Part shown: positions 35,127 through 43,289 of the stretch, one piece after another | How positions within the stretch are numbered: position 1 is the first letter of the stretch | Layout of the letters: each line of letters opens with the position of its first letter | DNA from: Planctomycetales bacterium ZRK34 | GTDB taxonomy: Bacteria; Planctomycetota; Phycisphaerae; Phycisphaerales; Zrk34 | Direction: 5' to 3' | DNA length: 64,000 bases | Assembly: GCA_014873095.1 (NCBI GenBank) | Contig: CP050848.1 | Span: 248,001-312,000 of the forward strand | Made by a program: the position numbers and the translations under genes | The notes under the pieces: generated by a model | The model's input: only the letters and a program-made list of their open reading frames with translations | Database searches by the model: none | Told to the model about the DNA's origin: nothing

Positions 35127-36387
35127 TCAACTGCGAGCGTTTGATGGTCAGGGTATGAATCTTTTCGCCGTCGATATTCACGATGGTGTAGGTGACGGTC
35201 GGGTCTGCGGCGGCGGTGTCGAACTCGACGAGGCCGAATGAAGGCTTTTCGTTGTACCCGAACAGTGCGTGCGGCATGAGCTTGTGCACGTGCTGATTGG
35301 TCAGGCGTGAACTGCTGAATTCGTACAGGTCGTAGGCGCCGGGGCGATGGATTCTGTAAGCATCGCTGCGGTGGCGGTCGGCGGACAGCAGCACGACGCC
35401 TTCGATTTTCCGCTCGGCGATGTGGCGGAAGATCGCCTCGCGCTCCGCGTCGTAGCCGTCCCACGTGTCTTTGCTGCCGGGCTTGACGTCCTTCGCCCAC
35501 GGCACGCTGGACACGATCACCTTGAATGTCGCATCCGACTCGGCCAGCGTCTTTTTCAGCCACGCCAGTTGATACGCCCCGAGCATCGACGGTTCATCAT
35601 TACGCGGATTCTCCCGGTAGTAGCGACAGTCGAGCATGACGAAGTGAACATCCCCGAGGCGGAAGTCGAACCAGACGCCGGGGTGTTCATCCCCGCCGCC
35701 GTAGGACGGGTTGGCCCAGTTGTCCTTGAATATTTCCCAGACCTTGCGCTTCCAGGCGGGCTTGTCGATCTCGGGTCCGCCCCAACTGTCGTCGGTGGAA
35801 AAGTCGTGATCGTCCCAGATGGCGTAGACCGGCACCTTCGCTGCAAGCTTTCGCCACTCGGGGCGCGACTGGCGGCGGTAGTAGTGATAGCGCTGCAGTT
35901 CAGGCGTCAGCGGATCATCGATGTACACGTTGTCGCCCAGCAGCAACAGGGCTGTGGGGTCGAACGAACCGATCGTCGTCCACATCCGCTCGCGATCCGG
36001 CACGTACCCCGCCCCGCCGCCGAAGGCGATGGTGAAGCGTCCGCCGACATCCGCCGGGTTTTTCAGAATGTGCGGCAGGGTTCGTTCAAAAGGCCACGTC
36101 GCCGCGTCCAGTTTCCATGACGAACGCCCGTGGGCCACGTCCAGCAGCAACTGCGTCTGCGGATCGGACTTCACCGGCTCGGGCAGGTTGTTCAGAAACT
36201 TGATCGCCTGGTCGACGCGCCCCGTGACGATCAACTTCAGCGCATACGGATGAAACCGCTTGTATTCCTTGTCGACATTCGTCGGCTTGCGATCGCTGTA
36301 CGGACGCGGCTCCGAGGCCCCGCGGTCTTCACCCGCGACAAACCCGGCATGCCCCAACAGCACGATGATAACCAGCAGGTGTTTCAT
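35116..36387 (-). CDS. Secreted PhoD-like metallophosphoesterase
   Basis: The 423-residue protein starts MKHLLVIIVLLGHAGFVAG, a signal peptide. The metallophosphatase motifs are LLLLGDNVYIDD, VPVYAIWDDHDFSTDD, VIVSSVPW and VVLLSADRHRSDAY, as in PhoD alkaline phosphatase/phosphodiesterases. The N-terminal about 90 residues form an extra helical segment. It hydrolyses phosphate esters outside the cytoplasm; the substrate is not known. Its stop lies inside the 3' end of tmk (11-base convergent overlap). It follows the esterase gene at 36413 by 25 bases in the same direction and is likely co-transcribed. Confidence 0.88.
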   Translation of the reverse strand: MKHLLVIIVLLGHAGFVAGEDRGASEPRPYSDRKPTNVDKEYKRFHPYALKLIVTGRVDQAIKFLNNLPEPVKSDPQTQLLLDVAHGRSSWKLDAATWPFERTLPHILKNPADVGGRFTIAFGGGAGYVPDRERMWTTIGSFDPTALLLLGDNVYIDDPLTPELQRYHYYRRQSRPEWRKLAAKVPVYAIWDDHDFSTDDSWGGPEIDKPAWKRKVWEIFKDNWANPSYGGGDEHPGVWFDFRLGDVHFVMLDCRYYRENPRNDEPSMLGAYQLAWLKKTLAESDATFKVIVSSVPWAKDVKPGSKDTWDGYDAEREAIFRHIAERKIEGVVLLSADRHRSDAYRIHRPGAYDLYEFSSSRLTNQHVHKLMPHALFGYNEKPSFGLVEFDTAAADPTVTYTIVNIDGEKIHTLTIKRSQLINR

Positions 36388-36412
36388 GGCTGAATCAACG
36401 GGCAAGGTGTCA

Positions 36413-37189
36413 TCACTTATGCTGCAGCTTGATCATCGCCTCGGCGTAGCGGTGTCCGAACTTCACCAGCGCCTCGCGATCGAAGTGGGTGGTGTCGCCT
36501 TTGTGGCCCAGCCCCTCGGCGCTGGCGCAGGCGGTGTGGGCGACGTGGTTGTGCAGGTCGTTTAATGCCTCGTTGACCTTCGCAGCGCCCTTGGACTTGT
36601 TCACAAAGAAATAGCCCAGTTCGCCGACGACGACGGGCAACTTCGGCGTGTGCAGATCATCCCGCAGAGAGGCGATCATGCCGGTGATGCGCGAGCCGTA
36701 GGTTTCATTCCGCGGACTGCCGCTGTCGGCTTCACCCTGGTGCCAGATCATACCCATGATGACGCCGTCCCTGGCGGCGATCTTCGCCCGGCGCACGGCA
36801 TTTTCATACAAGTCACCGCCCTTGACCCATCGGCTCAGCGGCGTGCCCCCGAATGCACACGGCACCAGCGCGATCACCACGCCGTCGCCCGCCTGCTGTT
36901 TCATCTGTTTCGCAAAAGGCAGCGCCAGTCCGAACGCGGCGATCTTCGGCTTGTCAAAATGAATCGGGTGATGCGCCGGCGTCCAGTGATCGGACTTGTC
37001 GAGCATGATCACACCGTCGACGTCATCACGATCGCCCTCGATCAGCGGCCCGCGACCGGCCATGTTCGACTGGCCCATCAGCAGATACACATGCACCTTC
37101 GACTTGTCCGGCAGCGCGATCTCGTCAGCTTGCACCAGCCCGACGAAAAGCCCCGCCACGATCACCAAAGCAGCCAGCATATTCATCAT
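36413..37189 (-). CDS. Sialate O-acetylesterase-like SGNH protein
   Basis: The 258-residue protein has a signal peptide (MMNMLAALVIVAGLFVGLVQA). VYLLMGQSNMAGRG carries the nucleophile serine of the SASA/SGNH family, PCAFGGTPLSRW the oxyanion glycine, MIWHQGEADS the typical HQGE block and GDTTHFDREALVKFG the catalytic D-x2-H. It should remove acetyl groups from polysaccharide sugars. Planctomycetes have many such secreted esterases next to sulfatases or phosphatases. A PhoD-like gene follows. Divergent holB lies 36 bases upstream. Confidence 0.9.
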   Translation of the reverse strand: MMNMLAALVIVAGLFVGLVQADEIALPDKSKVHVYLLMGQSNMAGRGPLIEGDRDDVDGVIMLDKSDHWTPAHHPIHFDKPKIAAFGLALPFAKQMKQQAGDGVVIALVPCAFGGTPLSRWVKGGDLYENAVRRAKIAARDGVIMGMIWHQGEADSGSPRNETYGSRITGMIASLRDDLHTPKLPVVVGELGYFFVNKSKGAAKVNEALNDLHNHVAHTACASAEGLGHKGDTTHFDREALVKFGHRYAEAMIKLQHK

Positions 37190-37225
37190 GCATTCATTCT
37201 ACCGCATCTGAACACAGCCGCTACA

Positions 37226-38311
37226 ATGTCCACCATGCAACGGATCATCGGACAGACTCGCGCGATCGATGTGCTGGGCTCGGCCCTGACCAGTGGGCGC
37301 ATGCACCACGCATGGATCTTTCACGGCCCGGCCGGCGTCGGTAAAGCCACCACGGCGGTGCGCATCGCCCGCATACTGTTGTGTCACGATCCGCAGACCA
37401 CGCTGACCGGTCAGCCCGAAGCCTGCGGGGCCTGTGCCTCATGCAAACTGATCGATCAGCCCGACGCCGCCCACAACGATCTGCACATCGTCACCAAAGA
37501 GCTGGCCCTGTTCAGCGACAACGCCGCCGTCCGCGGCCGTAAGCTGATGAGCATCCCCGTCGAGGTCATCCGTGACCATGTGTTGACGCCGGCCTACCGC
37601 TCGGCCGCGATGAACCACAACAAGGTCATCATCATCGATGAGGCCGAGCTGCTGAACGACACCTCGCAGAACACGCTGCTCAAGTGCCTCGAAGAGCCCC
37701 CCGCCGGCACGTACCTGTTTCTGATCACCTCGCAGGAAGATCGCCTGCTGCCGACGATCCGCTCGCGCTGCCAGCGGGTGCCCTTCGCGCTGCTGACCGA
37801 TGAGCAGGTTGAAACATGGCTGAGCGATCAGCCGTTCGCCGAATCGATGGGGGCGGACGAGCGGCAGTGGATCGCGCGTTTTGCCCGGGGTAGTCTCGGG
37901 CAGGCGATGCTGGCAGCCGAGTATGGACTCGATGAGTGGTATCGCACGCTGGAGCCGCTGATCAAGCAGGCCGGCGGCGGGCGACCGGTCATCGAGCTTG
38001 GGCCGATGATGGCGCAGCGCGTCGAGGCCTTCGCCAAGGCGTGGGTCGACAACCACAAAAACGCCTCGAAGGACGCTGCGAACAAGGCGGGCGTCCGTCA
38101 CCTGTTCGGCGTGCTCGGTGAAATCTGCCGCACACAGCTTCGCGCCGCCCGCACGATCGACGACGAGGCGGCGGCCGAACCCTGGCTCGCGGGCGTCGAC
38201 CTGCTGCAGGAAGCCGAGCGCGATCTGTACTCGAATGTGAACGTCGCTTTATTGCTGGACAATCTCGCCATACAATGGTCCGCTCGAACACCGCACCCCG
38301 CGGGTCGCTGA
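37226..38311 (+). CDS. holB: DNA polymerase III delta' subunit (clamp loader)
   Basis: The 361-residue protein opens MSTMQRIIGQTRAIDVLGSALTSGRMHHAWIFHGPAGVGK. The P-loop GPAGVGKA is near 34-41. Cysteines C53, C67, C70 and C73 form the zinc module of clamp-loader subunits, and NHNKVIIIDEAELLNDTSQNTLLKCLEEPPAGTYLFLITSQEDRLLPTIRSRCQRVPF is the AAA+ core including the SRC motif (R/K of sensor region). A second ATG at 37235 is an alternative start. It is shorter than the tau/gamma subunit and better fits delta'. It is followed by ricT after a 296-base gap. Confidence 0.88.
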   Translation: MSTMQRIIGQTRAIDVLGSALTSGRMHHAWIFHGPAGVGKATTAVRIARILLCHDPQTTLTGQPEACGACASCKLIDQPDAAHNDLHIVTKELALFSDNAAVRGRKLMSIPVEVIRDHVLTPAYRSAAMNHNKVIIIDEAELLNDTSQNTLLKCLEEPPAGTYLFLITSQEDRLLPTIRSRCQRVPFALLTDEQVETWLSDQPFAESMGADERQWIARFARGSLGQAMLAAEYGLDEWYRTLEPLIKQAGGGRPVIELGPMMAQRVEAFAKAWVDNHKNASKDAANKAGVRHLFGVLGEICRTQLRAARTIDDEAAAEPWLAGVDLLQEAERDLYSNVNVALLLDNLAIQWSARTPHPAGR

Positions 38312-38443
38312 TCGGCCCGCCCCTGATGTGCGTTTGAACCCGTCGTCGAGTGTCAGGCCTCGCGACGGAGCCATAAAAACCCCGCCTGACGACATGACGT
38401 GCCTGATCGCCCTCGTTCGGTGAGGGATCTGCCGCCTTCGTGC

Positions 38444-38536
38444 TCGTGCTCGTCATCGTTTCTCGTCATCGTAATCGATCGGTAGACTGCCTATCGGTGT
38501 CGATAACGAGTCACGATTACGATGACGAGCACGAGG
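38444..38536. repeat. Nested inverted repeats between holB and ricT
   Basis: 38444-38460 (CTCGTGCTCGTCATCGT) is the exact reverse complement of 38520-38536. 38463-38478 (CTCGTCATCGTAATCG) is the exact reverse complement of 38515-38530. The two pairings share the right side, so alternative hairpins are possible. This is dispersed-repeat sequence; it might attenuate or protect the holB message. Confidence 0.75.
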
Positions 38537-38607
38537 TGTGACGAATTCTCCGCTGATTCCTTTGCGCAGAGGGCTGATGCATTTCGCCATATGAAGGTGT
38601 TCGAGAC

Positions 38608-39894
38608 ATGCCTATTGAACCGCTTCCCATCCTCTCCGAGGAAGAAGAAGCCGCCGCCATCGAAAAACTGCAACCGCCGAAGACGGTCGTCGTCCGCTAC
38701 GGTTTCATGAAGCAGATCGCCGAGCTGACCTACGACGGCGATCAGGTTCTCGGCTGCGGCACCAAACTGATCATCCGCACCAGCCGCGGCGTCGAGCTCG
38801 CCGAAATGCTCACCACCACCTGCTCCAACAGCGGGTGCGGCTCGTCGGTCTCCCGCCAGAAAATGCTCGACTACATCGAGCAGTCCGGCGGCAAGCAGTA
38901 CCCTTTCACCACCGAGGGCAAGGTGCTCCGCGTCGCGACCGTTGAAGACCTCAACGACCAGTCGCGCATCGACTCGGAAAAAACCCGCTACATCAAGGCC
39001 GCCCGTGATGTCATCCGCGAGCTCGATCTGCCGATGAAGCTGGTTGAAGTCGAGCAGTTGATCAGCCGCGACCGCATCGTGTTTTACTTCACCTCGGAAA
39101 ACCGCATCGACTTCCGCGAGCTGGTGCGCCGCCTGGCCGGTGAGTTTCACGTGCGTGTGGAGATGCGGCAGGTCGGGGCGCGCGATGAGGCAAGGCTCGT
39201 GGCCGACTACGAACGCTGCGGCCAGCACTGTTGCTGCAAGCAGTTTCTCAAAGTGCTCAAGCCCGTGTCGATGCGATCGGCGAAGGTGCAGAAAGCGACG
39301 CTGGACCCGACGAAGATTTCCGGTCGCTGCGGGCGGCTGATGTGCTGCCTGCGTTACGAGGATGAAACCTACGAGGCCCTTCGCAAGAAGTTGCCCAAGC
39401 GCAACGCGCGGGTGATGACCGACGACGGGCCCGGCAGCGTGATCAACTCGCAGATTCTGACGCAGCTCGTGCTCGTCGAGCTCGACCAGGGCCGCAAACG
39501 GCAGGCGTATCCTGTCGAGCACATCGAACGCCTTCCCAACGACGGCCGCCAGCAACAGCAGCAGAAAAAGAAGGCCGACGATCAGTCCGAGCCGCGCGGC
39601 AAGCGATCCGAACCCAGCCGGCCCAAGCCCGGTCGTCCGCTGCGCGACGAGCAGGTCGAAAGCGCCGACGGCGCCCCCGCCGCCGAGGTCAATGACTCCA
39701 AACCCGACACCGACGCCCCGCAGGCCAATGCGTCACAACCGACCGGCGATCAGCCTGCCGAAGGCGGCCAGCGGAAAAAACGTCGTCGTCGGCGGCGTCG
39801 CAAGAAGCGCGGCGGAGGCGGCGGCGATGGCAACAACCCCTCGGGCGGCGACAATGCCAACCGCACGTCTGGCCCCCCGCCATCAGACAATTGA
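38608..39894 (+). CDS. ricT: PSP1-domain protein, RicT (YaaT)-like
   Basis: The 428-residue protein has the PSP1 domain (about 30-290) with the cysteine pattern of RicT: TTTCSNSGCGSSVS, ERCGQHCCCKQFL and GRCGRLMCCLRYE. In Bacillus, RicT with RicA and RicF holds iron-sulfur clusters and modulates RNase Y; that role here is inferred. Residues after about 310 are low-complexity and highly charged (QQQQQKKKADDQ, KKRRRRRRRKKRGGGGG), a disordered tail that may bind RNA. The gene follows holB as in Bacillus. No RicA or RicF partner is seen here. Confidence 0.88.
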   Translation: MPIEPLPILSEEEEAAAIEKLQPPKTVVVRYGFMKQIAELTYDGDQVLGCGTKLIIRTSRGVELAEMLTTTCSNSGCGSSVSRQKMLDYIEQSGGKQYPFTTEGKVLRVATVEDLNDQSRIDSEKTRYIKAARDVIRELDLPMKLVEVEQLISRDRIVFYFTSENRIDFRELVRRLAGEFHVRVEMRQVGARDEARLVADYERCGQHCCCKQFLKVLKPVSMRSAKVQKATLDPTKISGRCGRLMCCLRYEDETYEALRKKLPKRNARVMTDDGPGSVINSQILTQLVLVELDQGRKRQAYPVEHIERLPNDGRQQQQQKKKADDQSEPRGKRSEPSRPKPGRPLRDEQVESADGAPAAEVNDSKPDTDAPQANASQPTGDQPAEGGQRKKRRRRRRRKKRGGGGGDGNNPSGGDNANRTSGPPPSDN

Positions 39895-39929
39895 TCATTC
39901 ATCACACGGCCCGCCTACACTGAGCGGTC

Positions 39930-41843
39930 ATGCACGGCTCGCCCAGTTCCAGATCGCGCTACGCCGAGTTTCGCGCCAAGCGGCGCGCCAATGTCCACAT
40001 GGACGAGCGCGGCGACCGGGCGGCCGCTTCGCGGGGTGAGCGCCGCACCAAGCGCCGACGCTACATGCGGCAGTACGCCCGCTGGCTGCGGCCGTTCTTC
40101 GGGGCGCTGGCGGCGATCTTCACGCTGGCCGTCTTCGCCGCCCTGGTGAACATGGTCAAACCGATCCTCACGCAGCAGATCATCGATCGCGCGGTCCTCG
40201 CCGACGACCTGACCATGTCGCAAAAGCTCTGGCGGCTGAACATCATGGGCGGGTCGATGATCGCGGTGATCCTCGTGGTGCAGTTGCTGGATTCGTGGCG
40301 CAACTTCCGCCTGGTCGTGATGAACCTCAGCATCGTGCATCGCCTGCGCCAGCAGCTTTTCGACCACATGCTCAAGCTGCCGCTGAGTCGCCTGCAGGCG
40401 ACCAAGCAAGGCGGCATCTCGTCGCGCCTTTCCGGTGATATCGATTCGGTCACGCGGATGTTGAACCTCGTGATCATCTCGCCGGGCGTGGCGATCGTGC
40501 AGGTGATGGTGGCGATGGGCATCATCTTCTACTGGAACTGGCGGCTGGCGCTGGCGGCGACGCTGTGCGTGCCTCCGCTGATGCTGTTGCACCTTTGGTG
40601 GGTGCGGCGGATTCGGCCGATCTACCGCTCGATGCGTAAAGACCGCGAGCAGATCGAGGGCCGCGTCGTCGAGTCGTTCGGGGGCATCCGCGTGGTGCGC
40701 GCTTTCCGGCGCGAAGCCCACGAGCGCCACGACTATGCGACCGGGCATCACACGGTGGTGCGCAAGCTGGTGCTCGCCCGCGGGCTGCAGACGCTCGTCG
40801 GCGCCGGCTGGGGCGTGATGATGCCGACGATCAGTATCGTCATCGTCTGGTACGGCGGATACCTGGTGATGCGCGACGCCGCAATGGGCGTGACCAACGG
40901 AACCACCATCGGGCAGATCTTCGCTTTTCAGTGGTACGCCTTTTTCCTGTTGGGGCCCGTGCTGAGAATCGTCGAATCGATGAGCGATACCCAGCAGTCG
41001 CTGGCCGCCCTGGAGCGCGTGTTCGACCTGCTCGGCGAGCCCGTCGACAAACCCGATGCCGACGACGCGATCGACGCCCCGCGTCAGGTGCAATCGCTGC
41101 ATTTCGACCGGGTGACCTTCGCCTACGAAACCGATCGGCCGGTGATCAACGACTTCGATTTGAACGTGCCCGGCGGCAGCGTCGTGGCGCTGGTCGGCCC
41201 CAGCGGAGCCGGCAAAACGACGATCACGGACCTGGTCGCGCGTTTCCAGGATCCAACCGACGGCGCCATTCTGCTCAACGGCATCGACCTACGGCGGTTC
41301 AAACTCGAAAGCTTTCGCCAGTTGCTCGGCATCGTGCAGCAGGACGTGTTTCTCTTCGACGGCACGGTCGGTGACAACATCGCCTATGGCCGGCGCGATG
41401 CAGCCGCTGACGACATCGCCGACGCCGCGCGTCGCGCCAACGCCCACGACTTCATCGCCGACCTGCCCGATGGTTACGACACGCTCATCGGTGAGCGCGG
41501 CATCAAGCTCTCCGGCGGCCAGCGACAGCGTCTGTCCATCGCCCGCGCGTTTCTCGCCGATCCGCAGATCCTCATCCTCGATGAAGCGACCAGCAACCTC
41601 GACACCGAATCCGAGCAGCTCATTCAGTCGGCGATGAGCGACCTGCTGCGCGGCCGCACCACGTTCGTGATCGCCCATCGGCTTTCCACGATCACCGGCG
41701 CGGACATGATCATCGTGATGGAATCCGGCCGCATCGTCGAGCAAGGCACCCACGAACAACTCATGCGGCACGGCGGACTGTACACGCAGATGGTGCAGCG
41801 TCAGCGCGAGGCGTATGACATCGCGATGTATGACGTGCCTTGA
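39930..41843 (+). CDS. ABC exporter, fused membrane and ATPase (MsbA-like)
   Basis: The 637-residue protein has a basic N-terminus, about six membrane helices from 55 to 345 (FFGALAAIFTLAVFAALVN, MIAVILVVQLLD, IVQVMVAMGIIFYW, LALAATLCVPPLMLL, GVMMPTISIVIVWYGGYLVM, FAFQWYAFFLLGPVLRI) and a C-terminal nucleotide-binding domain. Walker A GPSGAGKTT is at 423-431, the signature LSGGQ at 527-531, Walker B ILILDEATS about 549-557 and the switch histidine in VIAHRLSTI. It resembles lipid or lipid-A flippases, but the substrate is not identified. It follows ricT by 35 bases and may be co-transcribed. Confidence 0.9.
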   Translation: MHGSPSSRSRYAEFRAKRRANVHMDERGDRAAASRGERRTKRRRYMRQYARWLRPFFGALAAIFTLAVFAALVNMVKPILTQQIIDRAVLADDLTMSQKLWRLNIMGGSMIAVILVVQLLDSWRNFRLVVMNLSIVHRLRQQLFDHMLKLPLSRLQATKQGGISSRLSGDIDSVTRMLNLVIISPGVAIVQVMVAMGIIFYWNWRLALAATLCVPPLMLLHLWWVRRIRPIYRSMRKDREQIEGRVVESFGGIRVVRAFRREAHERHDYATGHHTVVRKLVLARGLQTLVGAGWGVMMPTISIVIVWYGGYLVMRDAAMGVTNGTTIGQIFAFQWYAFFLLGPVLRIVESMSDTQQSLAALERVFDLLGEPVDKPDADDAIDAPRQVQSLHFDRVTFAYETDRPVINDFDLNVPGGSVVALVGPSGAGKTTITDLVARFQDPTDGAILLNGIDLRRFKLESFRQLLGIVQQDVFLFDGTVGDNIAYGRRDAAADDIADAARRANAHDFIADLPDGYDTLIGERGIKLSGGQRQRLSIARAFLADPQILILDEATSNLDTESEQLIQSAMSDLLRGRTTFVIAHRLSTITGADMIIVMESGRIVEQGTHEQLMRHGGLYTQMVQRQREAYDIAMYDVP

Positions 41844-41873
41844 CGCGCTCGCCTTGGGCTCGCGGCTAAACGA

Positions 41874-43289
41874 TTACTGTGACTTTTTCGTGGCGAACTG
41901 GGCGCCGACGGTTTTTTGCCAGGCGTGCAGTTTGTCGGTGAGCTGCTTCGCCTTGGCGGGGTTGGACTTGGCGAGGTTGTGCTTTTCGCCGATGTCGTCG
42001 GCGAGGTTGTACAGCTCGACGTGGTTGTCTTCGTAGAACTCGACCAGTCGCCAGTCGCGGGCGCGGATCGCGGCATAGGGTGACGCGCCGCCGGGGTGGT
42101 AGTGCGGGTAGTGCCAGTAGATCGCGTCGCGGTCGAACTGGGCATCGGGGTTTTTCAGCAGCGGCACGAGGCTGTGGCCGTCGACGCTGGCGTTGTGCTG
42201 CGCGTTGCCGGTGACGCCGGTGATTTCGAGCACCGTCGGGTAGTAATCGGTCGTGATCACGGGCTCGTCGCACACGCTGCCGGGCGGGGTCACACCGGGC
42301 CAGAAGATGACCGTCGGCACGCGGACGCCGCCTTCGTAGGCGCTGCCCTTGCCGGCGCGGAGCGGTGAGTTGTCGGTGGAGCGTCCCTGCAGGCCGCCGT
42401 TGTCGCCGGTGAGGATGATCACGGTGCGGTCGGCGATGCCCTGGGCTTCGAGCGTGTCGACGAGCCGGCCGAGCGCTTCGTCGACGGCGGTGACCATCGC
42501 AGCGTAATCGGCGTTGTTATGCTGCATGCCGGGTTTGATCTTCGGCTTGTATTCCTTGACGAGATCGGCGCGGCCCTGCAGCGGGGTGTGCACGGCGTAG
42601 GTCGCCCAGTACATAAAAAACGGCTCATCGCCCCACTGCTTGATGATCCGCAATGCGTGATCGGCGAGCATGTCCGTGAGGTAACGGCCTTCGGGAATGT
42701 CCGCCGGGAAGTTCACGGTGCGCGATTTGATGCCGGTCTGCTTGCCGCGCCGGTACGGGTAGTAATAGCTGCCGGGCGCGCCCCACTGGTTGCCGGCGAT
42801 GTTGATTTCGAAGCCCTGGTTTTGCGGGTAATACGGCTCGAGCTCGGCGGAGTCATACGAACGCGGCGTCAGGTGCCATTTGCCCACGTGAGCGGTGTGA
42901 TACCCACCGGCGCGCATCGCCTCGGCAAGCGTGGTGTGCTTGAGTTCAAGGCGCTGTGTCCAGTCCGGCACCTGCATGTCGTCTTTCGGTTTCACATGAC
43001 CGGGAATCCAGTCGGTCACATGCGTGCGGCCGGGGTACATGCCCGTCATCATCGTGGCGCGCGTCGGCGAGCAGACGGTGCAGGCTGCGTACCCGTTGGT
43101 GAACTTCATGCCACGCGCCGCCAGGCGGTCGATGTTCGGCGTTTCATACAGATCGCTGCCGAAGCAGCCGGCGTCGCGCCAGCCCCAGTCATCGACCAGC
43201 ATCACGATCACGTTCGTCCGCTCGGCCCGTGCCGTCGGAACCAACACGCACAAACCCATCATCGCCACGGCAAAGATCAATCGCTTCAT
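41874..43289 (-). CDS. Secreted sulfatase
   Basis: The 471-residue protein starts MKRLIFAVAMMGLCVLVPTARA, a signal peptide. Metal-binding aspartates at D33/D34 (LVDDWGW) and the sulfatase motif C73-S-P-T-R77 (formylglycine site) are present, as are VGKWHLTPRSYD and LTGDNGG. It starts four bases before the stop of the upstream sulfatase (ATGA overlap), so both are one operon. Sequence similarity between the two is visible throughout (YETPNI, CSPTRATMMTGMYPG, VHTPLQGR). The target is probably a sulfated polysaccharide, and different positions could be served by the pair. Confidence 0.92.
   Translation of the reverse strand: MKRLIFAVAMMGLCVLVPTARAERTNVIVMLVDDWGWRDAGCFGSDLYETPNIDRLAARGMKFTNGYAACTVCSPTRATMMTGMYPGRTHVTDWIPGHVKPKDDMQVPDWTQRLELKHTTLAEAMRAGGYHTAHVGKWHLTPRSYDSAELEPYYPQNQGFEINIAGNQWGAPGSYYYPYRRGKQTGIKSRTVNFPADIPEGRYLTDMLADHALRIIKQWGDEPFFMYWATYAVHTPLQGRADLVKEYKPKIKPGMQHNNADYAAMVTAVDEALGRLVDTLEAQGIADRTVIILTGDNGGLQGRSTDNSPLRAGKGSAYEGGVRVPTVIFWPGVTPPGSVCDEPVITTDYYPTVLEITGVTGNAQHNASVDGHSLVPLLKNPDAQFDRDAIYWHYPHYHPGGASPYAAIRARDWRLVEFYEDNHVELYNLADDIGEKHNLAKSNPAKAKQLTDKLHAWQKTVGAQFATKKSQ

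Noticed and set aside
36650..37225. 5' extension of the holB frame
   Set aside because: It overlaps the esterase gene on the other strand and has no clamp-loader homology; MSTMQRIIGQ at 37226 is the family's usual N-terminus.
41815..42036. Small plus-strand frame after the ABC exporter
   Set aside because: It is antisense to the conserved sulfatase C-terminus and has no ribosome site.
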